Shown piece after piece: positions 1-8,076 of a stretch of 61,781 nt of DNA; within the stretch, counting starts at the first letter, position 1; each line of letters begins with the position of its first letter. The position numbers were made by a program, and so were the translations under genes. Under the pieces are notes generated by a model that saw only the letters and a list, made by a program, of their open reading frames with translations, searched no databases and was not told where the DNA came from. This DNA is from JBCDCE01 sp039182515 (GTDB lineage Bacteria > Pseudomonadota > Alphaproteobacteria > Rhodobacterales > Rhodobacteraceae), in contig JBCDCE010000016.1 in NCBI GenBank assembly GCA_039182515.1, positions 1 to 61,781 on the forward strand, given 5' to 3'.

Positions 1-9
1 CTCAAGTTG
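1..9 (-). rRNA. rrs: 16S rRNA, first nine bases only
   Basis: Read on the minus strand, the last nine bases are CAACTTGAG. In alphaproteobacteria this is the start of the mature 16S rRNA, which continues AGTTTGATC outside the window. Nine bases alone would be weak evidence. The assignment rests on the upstream DNA, which holds an rRNA-type leader with a boxA-like element and a strong promoter with a GC-rich discriminator in the right order and orientation. The gene body lies left of the window. Confidence 0.75.
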
Positions 10-414
10 AAAAGCTGTTACCAGCTTATCCTTGACGTTCGAACCTCTGCACATCGTCTCCACAAGCCTTACTGAAACTTATGAAGAATTTCTCTGTTTG
101 ATATGCTTCTGGTTTCATAAGAAACCGAAAGCCGTACAAACAGTGAAGCTGACCTTACATCATCGGAGCAAGCTCCTAGTAAGTCGATATGCAGGTGTAA
201 GTTCATCGAATGAACCAAACCGCCCACATATCTCTTCTGTGTTCTTATCAATTTCAAACAGCGTAGAGACAAAAGAGACTTGATGCGCCCTATCTTATCG
301 GCGCGCCCCGCCTCGAATACCTCTGATTTTCTTTTACGTCTCGTTGCCGCCTGTCTGCGTTTCCGCGTCTGTTTGGCCCGTCTGGCGTCCCGATGTGCGC
401 CTCAGCGCCGCCGG
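10..414 (-). other. rRNA operon leader with boxA-like antitermination element
   Basis: This is the transcribed leader between the candidate rrn promoter and the 16S 5' end. At 241-262 the minus strand reads GCTGTTTGAAATTGATAAG, which resembles the E. coli rrn boxA (GCTCTTTAACAATTTATCAG). At 215-230 it reads TATGTGGGCGGTTTGG, resembling the boxC segment that follows boxA. A short hairpin (AGCTGGTAACAGCT, 11-24) lies directly before the 16S start. Short ORFs on either strand here are spurious. Confidence 0.75.
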
Positions 415-451
415 TGAGGGGGTATGTACGTATTGGGGCCTGAGGCCGCAA
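415..451 (-). promoter_or_regulatory. Candidate rRNA operon promoter
   Basis: On the minus strand a -35 TTGCGG (446-451) and a -10 TACATA (423-428) are separated by exactly 17 bp. A C-rich discriminator (CCCCCTC) follows, as expected for stringently controlled rRNA promoters. An A-rich tract lies upstream at about 456-485, which could act as an UP element. Initiation near 415 would give a leader of about 400 nt. I see no second promoter of comparable quality. Confidence 0.6.
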
Positions 452-931
452 CCCCTTTTTTCAATAAAGTCGAATTTTTTGTCACTTTATAGGTTTATCC
501 CTTATTTTCAGATACTTAACATCGGCAGACTTATCGCAATTTATGAAAACTCCTTTAAATTTCCCTGTGCACTTGGGCCCTTACTAGGGGTAAACCACCA
601 TATATTGAGTTATCCCCAGCCATACCCACAGACTCACAGGGCAAATCACCCTCAAAAACACCGGCTCTCGGCTGATTCAGACTCGTTTTGGCCGACTCGC
701 CCTATCGGGTCCTAGGAATCAGGCTTTTGGGACGCGAGCCGGGGCCAATTAAGGCACCGTTCCAAAAAACCTGAATCATGCCGCTCATCAATCGTTCTCA
801 GGAGGCGAAGCCGACCAGCCCCTGATCGCATCCGGGCCGCCCCCCTGGGCGCGGGCTTTCAGCCCGACGCCCGCGGTCGGGAACAGGCCTTCGCTTTTAA
901 AAAATACGTTGCAGATTAGATGGATAATGCC
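452..931. other. Non-coding stretch upstream of the rRNA promoter
   Basis: I see no convincing gene here. The AT-rich 452-620 part lies directly behind the rrn promoter and may carry activator sites. The 800-890 part is GC-rich with several short inverted repeats (for example CGGGCTTTCAGCCCG at about 855-869) and lies 3' of the leftward DUF4344 gene, so it may serve as its terminator region. No clear U-tract terminator is visible. Confidence 0.5.
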
Positions 932-1654
932 CTACGGCGCATATCGCTCAATGAGATCAATATAGTCGTAGCAGATCCGAATAAGGCGACCATTGCGCCG
1001 CCAGCTTGCAGATCCGTCACACTCATCGAAGTGAAGCGTAATGAGGGCATGCCAATCAAAGCGTTGCAGCAATTGCGCAGAGGTCAGGAGCAATCCGTTT
1101 TGTTCGAGCGCGCGTTTATACCGCCCGTCTCCCACCAAGACCCGCGCCTCCGTTACGCGCGCATCAGATGGTATATAGAGAGGCGCTAAGGTGCGCCGCC
1201 AAGCACGCGCGATCTCGGGTGCGGTATCGCGACAGATATAGGCTTGGTCTTCGGTCATGCCGAAGTCGTCCGCGAGGTCCTGATGTCGTGCTGGGTGCAA
1301 CCCGTAAAGCATGCAGATCGCGCGGCCCGCACGGCGGGCATCACTATTATGTTCGGCAAAGACGGACTCCTGATAGTCTTCTTCACTCAGCCACGTGGCC
1401 CGCGCCCGGATAATGTCGCCTGCGCGGTCTGGCAAAGCGCTGTGCACAAAGACAGTGGCGAAATCGTCAGCGATGGTTTCTTCGTTGCCCAAGACAGGCA
1501 GATCAAACTCTCGGATCAGAGCATGGGCGATCTCATGGGCCACCACATGCAACAGAGCGTCTTGGGTAAATTGGCTCATCTCGGATTGCGCAGCACCTGC
1601 GGTTGGGCTGAGCGCGAGGAACACTCCGGTGATAATCCGTCTGAGATATAACAT
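932..1654 (-). CDS. DUF4344-type putative metallopeptidase, secreted
   Basis: The 240-residue protein starts with a signal-peptide-like segment (charged start, hydrophobic 8-18, AQS near 22-24). A zinc-metallopeptidase signature follows: HEIAH at residues 40-44, then EETIADDFA about 15 residues later, which would supply a further metal ligand. This arrangement is typical of the DUF4344 family. The predicted site is the periplasm. Substrate and role are unknown for the family. It is a single gene read towards the rRNA operon, with msrQ 72 bp upstream on the same strand, so the two may be co-transcribed. The MLYLRR start is the first ATG and leaves an intact signal peptide. Confidence 0.8.
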   Translation of the reverse strand: MLYLRRIITGVFLALSPTAGAAQSEMSQFTQDALLHVVAHEIAHALIREFDLPVLGNEETIADDFATVFVHSALPDRAGDIIRARATWLSEEDYQESVFAEHNSDARRAGRAICMLYGLHPARHQDLADDFGMTEDQAYICRDTAPEIARAWRRTLAPLYIPSDARVTEARVLVGDGRYKRALEQNGLLLTSAQLLQRFDWHALITLHFDECDGSASWRRNGRLIRICYDYIDLIERYAP

Positions 1655-1726
1655 AAGTAAGTGACCCCTTAAGATGGGATCACTCTAGAGACTGCCGAGC
1701 CGCTGTCAAAAAGCGGCTGACTTGAT

Positions 1727-2332
1727 TTACGTTGTGCGCGGCGTGCGCTTCGACGGCTTGGGCCAATAGCGATAACCGACCAATGCCAGGATCACTGCCA
1801 GATATGCATAGGCTTCAAATTCAAATCCTTTGGTCTGCATCACGAAATGCGCACCGCCCAAGAGCACAGCCAAATAGGTGAGCTTGTGAAGCTTTTGCCA
1901 ACTGCGGCCCAGCGCCTTCACGGCCCGATTGTTGGAGGTGAGCGCCAAGGGGATCATTATCACAAAGGCCAGCATGCCCACTGTTATATAGGGGCGCTTT
2001 ACGATGTCTTTTATAACGCCTTCAAACTGCACATCGAGCACAAGCCAAACAAGCAAGTGCAAGGCGACATAGAAGAAAGCCAACAGGCCAATCGCGCGAC
2101 GGAATTTCAAAAGGTTGAGCCCAACAAGTTTGCGCAGCGGAGTGATCATGAGACCGATGATCAAAAGCTGAATGGCGATCTCACCATATTCATGCTCAAG
2201 CGCGCGCACAGGCTCAGGCCCAAGCCCGCCACTTATTCCGAGATAAAAGAGATAGAAGGCCGGCAGGCCATAGCCCAGATAGACCAACCAGGTTGGGACC
2301 TTGCGGAAAAAGGAATTGAGCATGTCGATCAT
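1727..2332 (-). CDS. msrQ: MsrQ, heme-binding membrane subunit of the periplasmic methionine sulfoxide reductase
   Basis: This is a 201-residue integral membrane protein with about six hydrophobic segments, of the ferric-reductase-like YedZ/MsrQ family. Recognisable family features are the RRAIGLLAFFYVALH segment, with a heme-ligand-type histidine, and KLHKLTYLAVLLGGAH with further histidines. In the known system MsrQ passes electrons from the quinone pool or a flavin reductase to periplasmic MsrP, which repairs oxidised methionines. Its partner msrP lies at 4504-5409 on the same strand, but two opposite-strand genes lie between them. msrQ therefore cannot be read directly behind msrP and needs its own promoter. 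Confidence 0.93.
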   Translation of the reverse strand: MIDMLNSFFRKVPTWLVYLGYGLPAFYLFYLGISGGLGPEPVRALEHEYGEIAIQLLIIGLMITPLRKLVGLNLLKFRRAIGLLAFFYVALHLLVWLVLDVQFEGVIKDIVKRPYITVGMLAFVIMIPLALTSNNRAVKALGRSWQKLHKLTYLAVLLGGAHFVMQTKGFEFEAYAYLAVILALVGYRYWPKPSKRTPRTT

Positions 2333-2520
2333 TTGGGTCTCCTAAGGGCGAGGTGCCATTGGCGTGGTTTGCGCCCCCATCTACTTGCTTGCCTCCAACC
2401 TGGGCAGAAACCCTGTTTCAATCAACCAGGCAAAATTCACATGGCAGACAGCTTTGTTTCATCCCGCAAGGTAGGGCAGACCAGACTGGAACTTGCGCGC
2501 GAGATTGTTAAGGTTTCGCT

Positions 2521-3348
2521 ATGACATTTTATAAAACCGTTGCCGCCGCTCTTTTATACGTCCTTTTGCCCAGCGCCCTTTGGGCCAATTGCGCCGTTCC
2601 AAACGATCCAAAGCTTGCGAAAGCCTACAGCGACATTCGCGCGGCCTTTCCGGCTGCTGAGGCGATATTCGAAGCAAATGATCGCGCGGTTTTGCACGAG
2701 CAAATTTTGCTTCAAACAAACGACGATCCAGAGACACTGCGCGCAGCACTGCCCGACATGGCGCTGAACGAGGTTGTAGAGTTGATCGATGAGGACAAAC
2801 TCAGCCCAAGAGACAAAGATCGCTACACAACGGCCCTTTGGTTTGCGGGGTGCCCCACTCAAGCACTCCGGGATCTGAAATCTCGCGCGCTCCTATCGAC
2901 GACCCTGCCTTGGCTGGGTTTGGCCGCGGGCGACACGATCCTCTTCGATTTGGCCGAAGCCACGCTTGAACAAGAGTATTCCCGAGAGCTCTTTGGCACC
3001 GTTGCCGCAATTTTGAGAGATGAGGAAAATGCTGAGACAGCCCTCACGGCGTTCAAAACCTATATCGAAGGTGTAACAGATAACGAGCAAGCGCTTTTCG
3101 GCGTGACGGCCGCGCTTGCAACCTTGCAAGGGACCGAAGCCCCTAACCCGCCAGCTGCCCCAGAAAACCCAACTGTGGGTGACATCCAAGTCTACTATGG
3201 CACATGGATTCATGCCGCCGCTTGGACCGCCGTGATCGGCAAATGCGACGCGCCGCTGATCAACACCCTCCTGGGTATCGAAGCACGCCTCATTGCCTAT
3301 CATTGGCAACCGCTCGAGGCGGCCGCCATTCGCTGCAAGTTGCTGTAG
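2521..3348 (+). CDS. Hypothetical secreted protein
   Basis: I do not recognise this 275-residue protein. It has a clear signal peptide (positive start, hydrophobic 6-20, cleavage probably after LWA at about 22), so the mature chain would begin NCAVPND. The rest is alpha-helical looking and rich in Ala, Leu, Glu and Asp, without membrane segments. The mature chain carries few cysteines, notably the pair near the two ends (NCAV, RCKLL), which could form a disulphide. It lies between msrP and msrQ on the opposite strand and 116 bp before the signal-peptidase-like gene. Start ATG at 2521 follows a weak TAAGG. Confidence 0.7.
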   Translation: MTFYKTVAAALLYVLLPSALWANCAVPNDPKLAKAYSDIRAAFPAAEAIFEANDRAVLHEQILLQTNDDPETLRAALPDMALNEVVELIDEDKLSPRDKDRYTTALWFAGCPTQALRDLKSRALLSTTLPWLGLAAGDTILFDLAEATLEQEYSRELFGTVAAILRDEENAETALTAFKTYIEGVTDNEQALFGVTAALATLQGTEAPNPPAAPENPTVGDIQVYYGTWIHAAAWTAVIGKCDAPLINTLLGIEARLIAYHWQPLEAAAIRCKLL

Positions 3349-3464
3349 GTATTTGCGGCATCACCCGCAAAAGCAGCTTTCAACCTTAGGCTTTAGACTT
3401 GAGTCACCGCTCGCGTTCTTATTGAGTACGCGGGCGTAATGTTTCTTTTGAAAGCCCCCAACAT

Positions 3465-4472
3465 ATGAGATTTTTCAGACTGTGTTTTTCCTGGGATGGC
3501 GAAGTCACCCGAACACAATTCACTCTTGGAATTTTATTTGTTTATGCTCTAACCATCCCTTTCGCCATTTTGGCGAAAGCCTACACAGTCCCCCTGAACA
3601 TCTTTATTTGCACTGCCCTGGCCCTCAGTGTCGTGGCTGGCACAAGCCTGCGCATTCGACGCTTTCACAACCTAGGCCGCTCTGGGCGATGGGCGGTTTT
3701 GGCGTTTGTGCCCGTGATAGGGTTGTTACTCGACATTTTTCTGTGTTTCCGAGGTCCAAGAGATCGCAAATTTCGGCGGGCGGGGCCTGGGTTGAAACGC
3801 CTCTCACAAGCTGGCCTAGCAGTCGTTGCTCTGTTCATTGTTGCCCGAGCCTTCTGGGCTCCCTTTTACATCCCATCGGGATCCATGAAACCCTCACTGC
3901 TTGTGGGTGATTACCTGATCGCGAGCATGATCTCAAAATCGGTCAAACACGGAGACGTCATACTGTTTTGGCATCCCACTCAGCTCCAACCCTTTGTGGC
4001 GCGTGTGATCGGTTTGCCCGGTGATAATGTCGGTATGAAAGACGGTAGAGTTTTGCTGAATGGAACTTTAATTCCACAGGCTCCCCAAGCCCCCTTCAAA
4101 GAGCCCCGAGCGCTTCAAGGCGCGAACAGGCACATGCCGCGCTGCATGTCGATGACCGAAAGCCCGGTTTGTACAAAAGAACAGTTCACTGAGACCTTGC
4201 CCAACGGTGCGCGCTACAATGTGCTTAACATCCGAGCGACCCGGCTGGATAATACCGACGTCTTCGAGGTACCGCCCGGAACTTACTTTGCCCTAGGCGA
4301 CAACCGAGACAATTCGATAGACAGCCGAATAGCGTCTGAAAATCGCGGATTTGGGTTTGTCCCGCAGTCCAACATCATCGGACGCGCGACCCGAGTCCTC
4401 GTCTCTGCGGCAGGTCCCACAACTCTTGCCTTTTGGACGTGGCGACCTGACCGATACTGGCTGAAACTCTAA
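3465..4472 (+). CDS. DUF805-signal peptidase I fusion, probably catalytically impaired
   Basis: Residues 1-105 resemble a DUF805 membrane domain (RRFHNLGRSGRWAVL at 65-79, then a hydrophobic span and FRGPRD). Residues 118-335 are an S26 signal peptidase domain with a membrane anchor (118-133), the Ser box YIPSGSMKPSL (Ser140), and the C-terminal GDNRDNS box (278-284). The box that normally reads (I/V)KRxxGxPGD reads FVARVIGLPGD here. The general-base lysine is therefore replaced by Ala179; the codons GTG GCG CGT are unambiguous. Classical LepB needs that Lys. This copy is probably an inactive or mechanistically altered paralogue, with the housekeeping lepB elsewhere. Confidence 0.85.
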   Translation: MRFFRLCFSWDGEVTRTQFTLGILFVYALTIPFAILAKAYTVPLNIFICTALALSVVAGTSLRIRRFHNLGRSGRWAVLAFVPVIGLLLDIFLCFRGPRDRKFRRAGPGLKRLSQAGLAVVALFIVARAFWAPFYIPSGSMKPSLLVGDYLIASMISKSVKHGDVILFWHPTQLQPFVARVIGLPGDNVGMKDGRVLLNGTLIPQAPQAPFKEPRALQGANRHMPRCMSMTESPVCTKEQFTETLPNGARYNVLNIRATRLDNTDVFEVPPGTYFALGDNRDNSIDSRIASENRGFGFVPQSNIIGRATRVLVSAAGPTTLAFWTWRPDRYWLKL

Positions 4473-4503
4473 GATCCCAACGCTTTAAACCCGCGCAGGC
4501 TTC

Positions 4504-5409
4504 TTAGTAGAACTTGCGCAGGTCCATGCCTTCGTAAAGGCTAGCCACCTCTGGGTACCCGTTGAACATCAGCGTATCGATCCGTTTTGCAAAGAGGCCT
4601 CCGCCCACCTTGCGCTCGGTGGCTTGCGACCAGCGCGGATGGTCTACTTCCGGGTTCACGTTGGAATAAAAGCCATACTCGCGCGGGCCGCGTAGGTTCC
4701 AGCTCGTTTCGGGCTGAAAATCCGTCAGCGTGATGCGGACAATCGACTTGATAGATTTGAACCCATATTTCCACGGCACCACAAGCCGGATCGGCGCGCC
4801 GTTTTGCTTGGGCATGGGCTCGCCGTAGATACCTGTCGCCATCATGGTGAGCGGGTGCATCGCCTCATCGAGCCGCAGGCCTTCAATATAAGGCCAAGGC
4901 AAAGGCTGGCGCAGACCGCGCTGGCCGGGCATTTCGCTGGGGCGTACGAGTGTTTCGAAGGCGACGTGGGTGGCTTCAGATTTCACGCCAACCTTGTCGA
5001 GGAGGTCTTTGAGCTCAAAGCCGTTCCACGGGATCACCATGGACCAAGCCTCGACACAGCGGAAGCGGTAGATGCGTTCCTCTATGGTCATGCCGTCCAA
5101 CACTTCGGCCAAGGAATACTCGCCCGGGTTATCGACGAGGCCGTCGATCTTAATGGTCCAAGGATCTGTGGTGAGCCCTTGGGCGTAGGTTTTGGGATCG
5201 CCTTTGTCGACGCCGAACTCATAGAAGTTGTTATAGGAGGTGATGTCCTCAAAACTGTTGGGCGCGAGCGGTTGCGCTTCGCCAAGTTTTGGCATGCCAG
5301 CAACAAGGCTCCCCGCTGCGGCGGCAGCGATAAACTTGCGCCGGTTGAGCCAGAGCTCTTTGGGGGTTGCGTCGTCTCGAGTGAGGTCGTTGGTCCAGCG
5401 ATGCGCCAT
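4504..5409 (-). CDS. msrP: MsrP, molybdopterin-dependent periplasmic methionine sulfoxide reductase
   Basis: The 301-residue protein has a twin-arginine signal (NRRKFIAAAAAG, Arg23-Arg24), so it is exported folded with its cofactor. The oxidoreductase molybdopterin fold follows, with the family cysteine in YRFRCVEAW (Cys118) as the expected Mo ligand. C-terminal landmarks are PWKYGFKSIKSIV and the FNGYP tail. In the known system it reduces methionine sulfoxide in periplasmic proteins with electrons from MsrQ. An AGGAGATA-like SD precedes the ATG at 5409. msrQ normally lies immediately downstream; here it is 2.2 kb away behind two genes on the other strand. Confidence 0.95.
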   Translation of the reverse strand: MAHRWTNDLTRDDATPKELWLNRRKFIAAAAAGSLVAGMPKLGEAQPLAPNSFEDITSYNNFYEFGVDKGDPKTYAQGLTTDPWTIKIDGLVDNPGEYSLAEVLDGMTIEERIYRFRCVEAWSMVIPWNGFELKDLLDKVGVKSEATHVAFETLVRPSEMPGQRGLRQPLPWPYIEGLRLDEAMHPLTMMATGIYGEPMPKQNGAPIRLVVPWKYGFKSIKSIVRITLTDFQPETSWNLRGPREYGFYSNVNPEVDHPRWSQATERKVGGGLFAKRIDTLMFNGYPEVASLYEGMDLRKFY

Positions 5410-5676
5410 GCGAGGTATCTCCTTTACTTGACCCGGACATAACCAATCTTAACGCTTCGACATAGCCGCCTCACGCAAAGGTTAGATTAGTGTCAGACCG
5501 CGAGGAACAAGGCCGAAGGCCGCCGAGCGTCGCTGGGCCGCCCCACCGGCACAGCGATTTGGCTGGTCTAGGCGCGTCGCAGTACATGTTGGAACTGCCT
5601 TGGCCACCCTAAAGCGCATCGACCCAAAGACAGATCGCCGTACCGGCGGCCCATCGCAAATCGTGTGCCTCGCTTT

Positions 5677-7155
5677 TTAGGGAAAGAGCTCTGACAACCT
5701 CTTGCTCGAGCCATCTTCCTGCACGATCCGCACATGGGAGCGTTTGATCGCGCGTGGCTCTGCAACCCCAACCGAATGCGCAATGGTCTCCACTTCCTTA
5801 ACAATCGCCTTGGCGTATTTCGCGACCTTCTCTTGCTTTTCTTCCGCCACAAGTCCTTTTTGAAAACGCGGGTCATGGGTTGTGATGCCTGTGGGGCATG
5901 TGTTTTTGTTACACTTCAAAGACTGGATGCAGCCCAGCGCAAACATGAAGCCCCGCGCGGATGTGACGAAATCTGCACCCGCCGCCAAAGCCCAAGCGAT
6001 ATCTCCGGGGTTCACAAGTTTGCCGCTGGCCACAAGCCGAATGCGGTCTTTGAGCCCCGCCTCATCGCGCAACCGCGCCACTTTGGGCAAAGCCTCTCGC
6101 ACCGACATGCCCACCAGATCCATCAAAGGCATGGGCGCCGCCCCCGTGCCACCTTCCCCGCCATCCAGCGTGATGAAATCTGGCGCGCTCTCTGCCCCCC
6201 TTGCATTGATCAGATCAAAGAGCTCGGTCAAAGCCGAAGGATCCCCCACCACGGTTTTGATCCCAACGGGCTTTCCTGTGATCTCGCGCAGATGGGCGAT
6301 GAAATCCAAGAGATCGCCAAAATCATCCACCTCGGCATGACGATTTGGCGAGATACTGTCGTGGCCCAATTTAATGCCCCGGATCTTTGCAATCTCAGGC
6401 GTGATCTTCGCGCCTGGAAGAATACCCCCTTTGCCGGGCTTGGCCCCTTGAGCGAGCTTGACCTCAAACATCTTCACTTGAGGATGAGCAGCGGCCTCGC
6501 GCAGCTTGGCTTCGCTGAGCGTGCCATCTTCATTCCGCACACCGTATTTGGCCGTACCGATCTGGAAAACGAGGTCGCAGCCGCCCTCAAGGTGAAAGGG
6601 GCTCAGCCCACCTTCACCGGTGTTCATCCAAATCCCAGCTTTTGCCGCGCCATGCGACAGCGCCAAAACAGCCGGTTTGGAGATCGCACCATAGCTCATG
6701 CCCGAGAGATTAAAGATCGAGGGCGCCAGATAGGGTTCGCGCGCATAAGGGCCGATTTGCAAAGGCTTGGTCTTGGCAAATTGATCATCGAGAGGCGGAA
6801 AGGCTGCGTTCACAAAGAGCGGCGTGCCAACCACACTCAAGTTCCGTGTTGAGCCAAACGCAATGGTGCCGTCTTTGCCTTCACCTGCATGTTTCACCCA
6901 ATCACGCTGCGCGCGGTTAAAGGGCAGCTCTTCGCGATCCATTGCAAAGAAATACTGGCGGAAGAACTCACCCAGCGTTGAGAAGATGTAGCGAAAGCGA
7001 CCAATGACCGGATAGTTCCTACGGATCGCATCTTCGGTCTGGCTGCGGTCGATGATGAAAAACACCACCGCAATGGCCAGAACCACACCCAGCACAAAGA
7101 CAAAGAGCACCGCGAGGAACTGAAGCGCATAAGTGGCGAAAGACATAAACAGCAT
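5677..7155 (-). CDS. FMN-binding glutamate-synthase-like protein, membrane anchored
   Basis: This 492-residue protein resembles the synthase domain of glutamate synthase (GltB domain 2) without the amidotransferase domain. An N-terminal hydrophobic segment (about 5-33) suggests a membrane anchor. The FMN site is marked by TLDGGEGGTGAAPMPL. The 3Fe-4S cluster motif is CIQSLKCNKNTCPTGI. Such stand-alone proteins are widespread, but their electron donor and substrate are mostly unproven; some are suspected to handle other amide or ammonia chemistry. It lies 9 bp downstream of the HAD gene on the same strand, so an operon is likely. Confidence 0.88.
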   Translation of the reverse strand: MLFMSFATYALQFLAVLFVFVLGVVLAIAVVFFIIDRSQTEDAIRRNYPVIGRFRYIFSTLGEFFRQYFFAMDREELPFNRAQRDWVKHAGEGKDGTIAFGSTRNLSVVGTPLFVNAAFPPLDDQFAKTKPLQIGPYAREPYLAPSIFNLSGMSYGAISKPAVLALSHGAAKAGIWMNTGEGGLSPFHLEGGCDLVFQIGTAKYGVRNEDGTLSEAKLREAAAHPQVKMFEVKLAQGAKPGKGGILPGAKITPEIAKIRGIKLGHDSISPNRHAEVDDFGDLLDFIAHLREITGKPVGIKTVVGDPSALTELFDLINARGAESAPDFITLDGGEGGTGAAPMPLMDLVGMSVREALPKVARLRDEAGLKDRIRLVASGKLVNPGDIAWALAAGADFVTSARGFMFALGCIQSLKCNKNTCPTGITTHDPRFQKGLVAEEKQEKVAKYAKAIVKEVETIAHSVGVAEPRAIKRSHVRIVQEDGSSKRLSELFP

Positions 7156-7164
7156 GGAGAAGCC

Positions 7165-7818
7165 CTATTTCACAGCTTTAGTAAGCCCCAGCATAGCGGG
7201 CAGGTGTGCCATGTCGTCAAACATCTCAGTCACAAGCCCGTCAAGGCGCGCAGGCTCGGTGTCATAAGTAAAGCCAAAACAGGCCATGCCAGCCGCCTTC
7301 GCAGCTTTGGCCCCAGAAGCGGAATCCTCGATCACAACGCAAGCGCTTGCGGGCACGTCGCCCGCGGCTTTGAGATAAACGTCCGGTGCTGGTTTCGGCG
7401 CGCCCAGCTCTTGGCCAGAATAAAGCCGGCCCTCAAAGCGCTCCAAAAGCCCGGTTTTGCCCAAGGTGATTTGCATCTTTTCAACGGAACCATTGGAGCC
7501 CATCGCGTAAGGGATACCGGCTGCATCGAGGGCGTCGAGCACCTCTGTGATCCCAGGGATAAGCGTCACTTCGCGGCTTAAAAGGTCATAGATCTTTGCA
7601 TAGACCTCGCTCAGCCAAGTGTCGGGGATCTGGGCGCCGCGCTTGGCAGCCTCGCGCCCCGCGCCCTCAATTGTACCGCCCACAAAAAGATCCATAATGT
7701 CCCGCAACGGCAGATCGAGCCCGCGTTCCGCCAGATCATCGCGCAGCACCGTATTGCTGAGCCGCTCGCTGTCCACCACAACGCCGTCGCAATCAAAGAG
7801 CACTTTTCTAAATCGCAT
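7165..7818 (-). CDS. HAD-superfamily hydrolase, beta-phosphoglucomutase-like
   Basis: From the ATG at 7818 the protein starts MRFRKVLFDCDGVVVDSE, which places the nucleophile motif DxDGV(V)VDSE near residues 9-17, as in the subfamily IA phosphatases/phosphoglucomutases. Further motifs are MGSNGS (motif II) and KPAPDVYLKAA plus VIEDSASGAKAAKAAGM (motifs III and IV). A longer reading back to a TTG at 7863 adds residues with no family counterpart, so I prefer 7818. The phosphate-ester substrate cannot be read from the sequence. It is followed by the glutamate-synthase-like gene. Confidence 0.88.
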   Translation of the reverse strand: MRFRKVLFDCDGVVVDSERLSNTVLRDDLAERGLDLPLRDIMDLFVGGTIEGAGREAAKRGAQIPDTWLSEVYAKIYDLLSREVTLIPGITEVLDALDAAGIPYAMGSNGSVEKMQITLGKTGLLERFEGRLYSGQELGAPKPAPDVYLKAAGDVPASACVVIEDSASGAKAAKAAGMACFGFTYDTEPARLDGLVTEMFDDMAHLPAMLGLTKAVK

Positions 7819-8076
7819 GCGCGCATTCCTGACGATCTTTGGGCCTGGCGCAGGTAAGGCCAACCCTTGCTTGGGGTTCTCTTAAGCCAGAACGCTTTGC
7901 GAAGACACTGTCAAAACACGGCCGGGGCGCGCAGTTCTGCAAAGACCGTCGCAAACTTGGCCAGGCGGTATAATGCTGGACGCAATATCCCAAAAAATGA
8001 GAAGGTCTATTGAAAGTCAAAACAGGGTTTCTTAAATCCTGACAGATTTACTCAGAAACAACGAGAAAGCCACTTT

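Noticed and set aside
32..283. Two overlapping ORFs of 83 and 67 codons
   Set aside because: They lie inside the rRNA leader and have no SD or recognisable protein features.
536..640. Possible replication origin with DnaA-box-like TTATCCCCA and AT-rich flanks
   Set aside because: Only one near-match to TTATCCACA, and the position directly behind an rRNA promoter explains the AT-rich DNA better. No dnaA, parAB or hemE neighbours are visible.
800..5560. Similar GC-rich stretches at about 803-880 and 5503-5560
   Set aside because: They share only short words such as GGGCCGCCCC; by eye the similarity is too weak to call a repeat family.
5734..6852. Plus-strand reading frame of 372 codons opposite the glutamate-synthase-like gene
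   Set aside because: Antisense shadow of a conserved flavoprotein gene, no SD and no recognisable domain.
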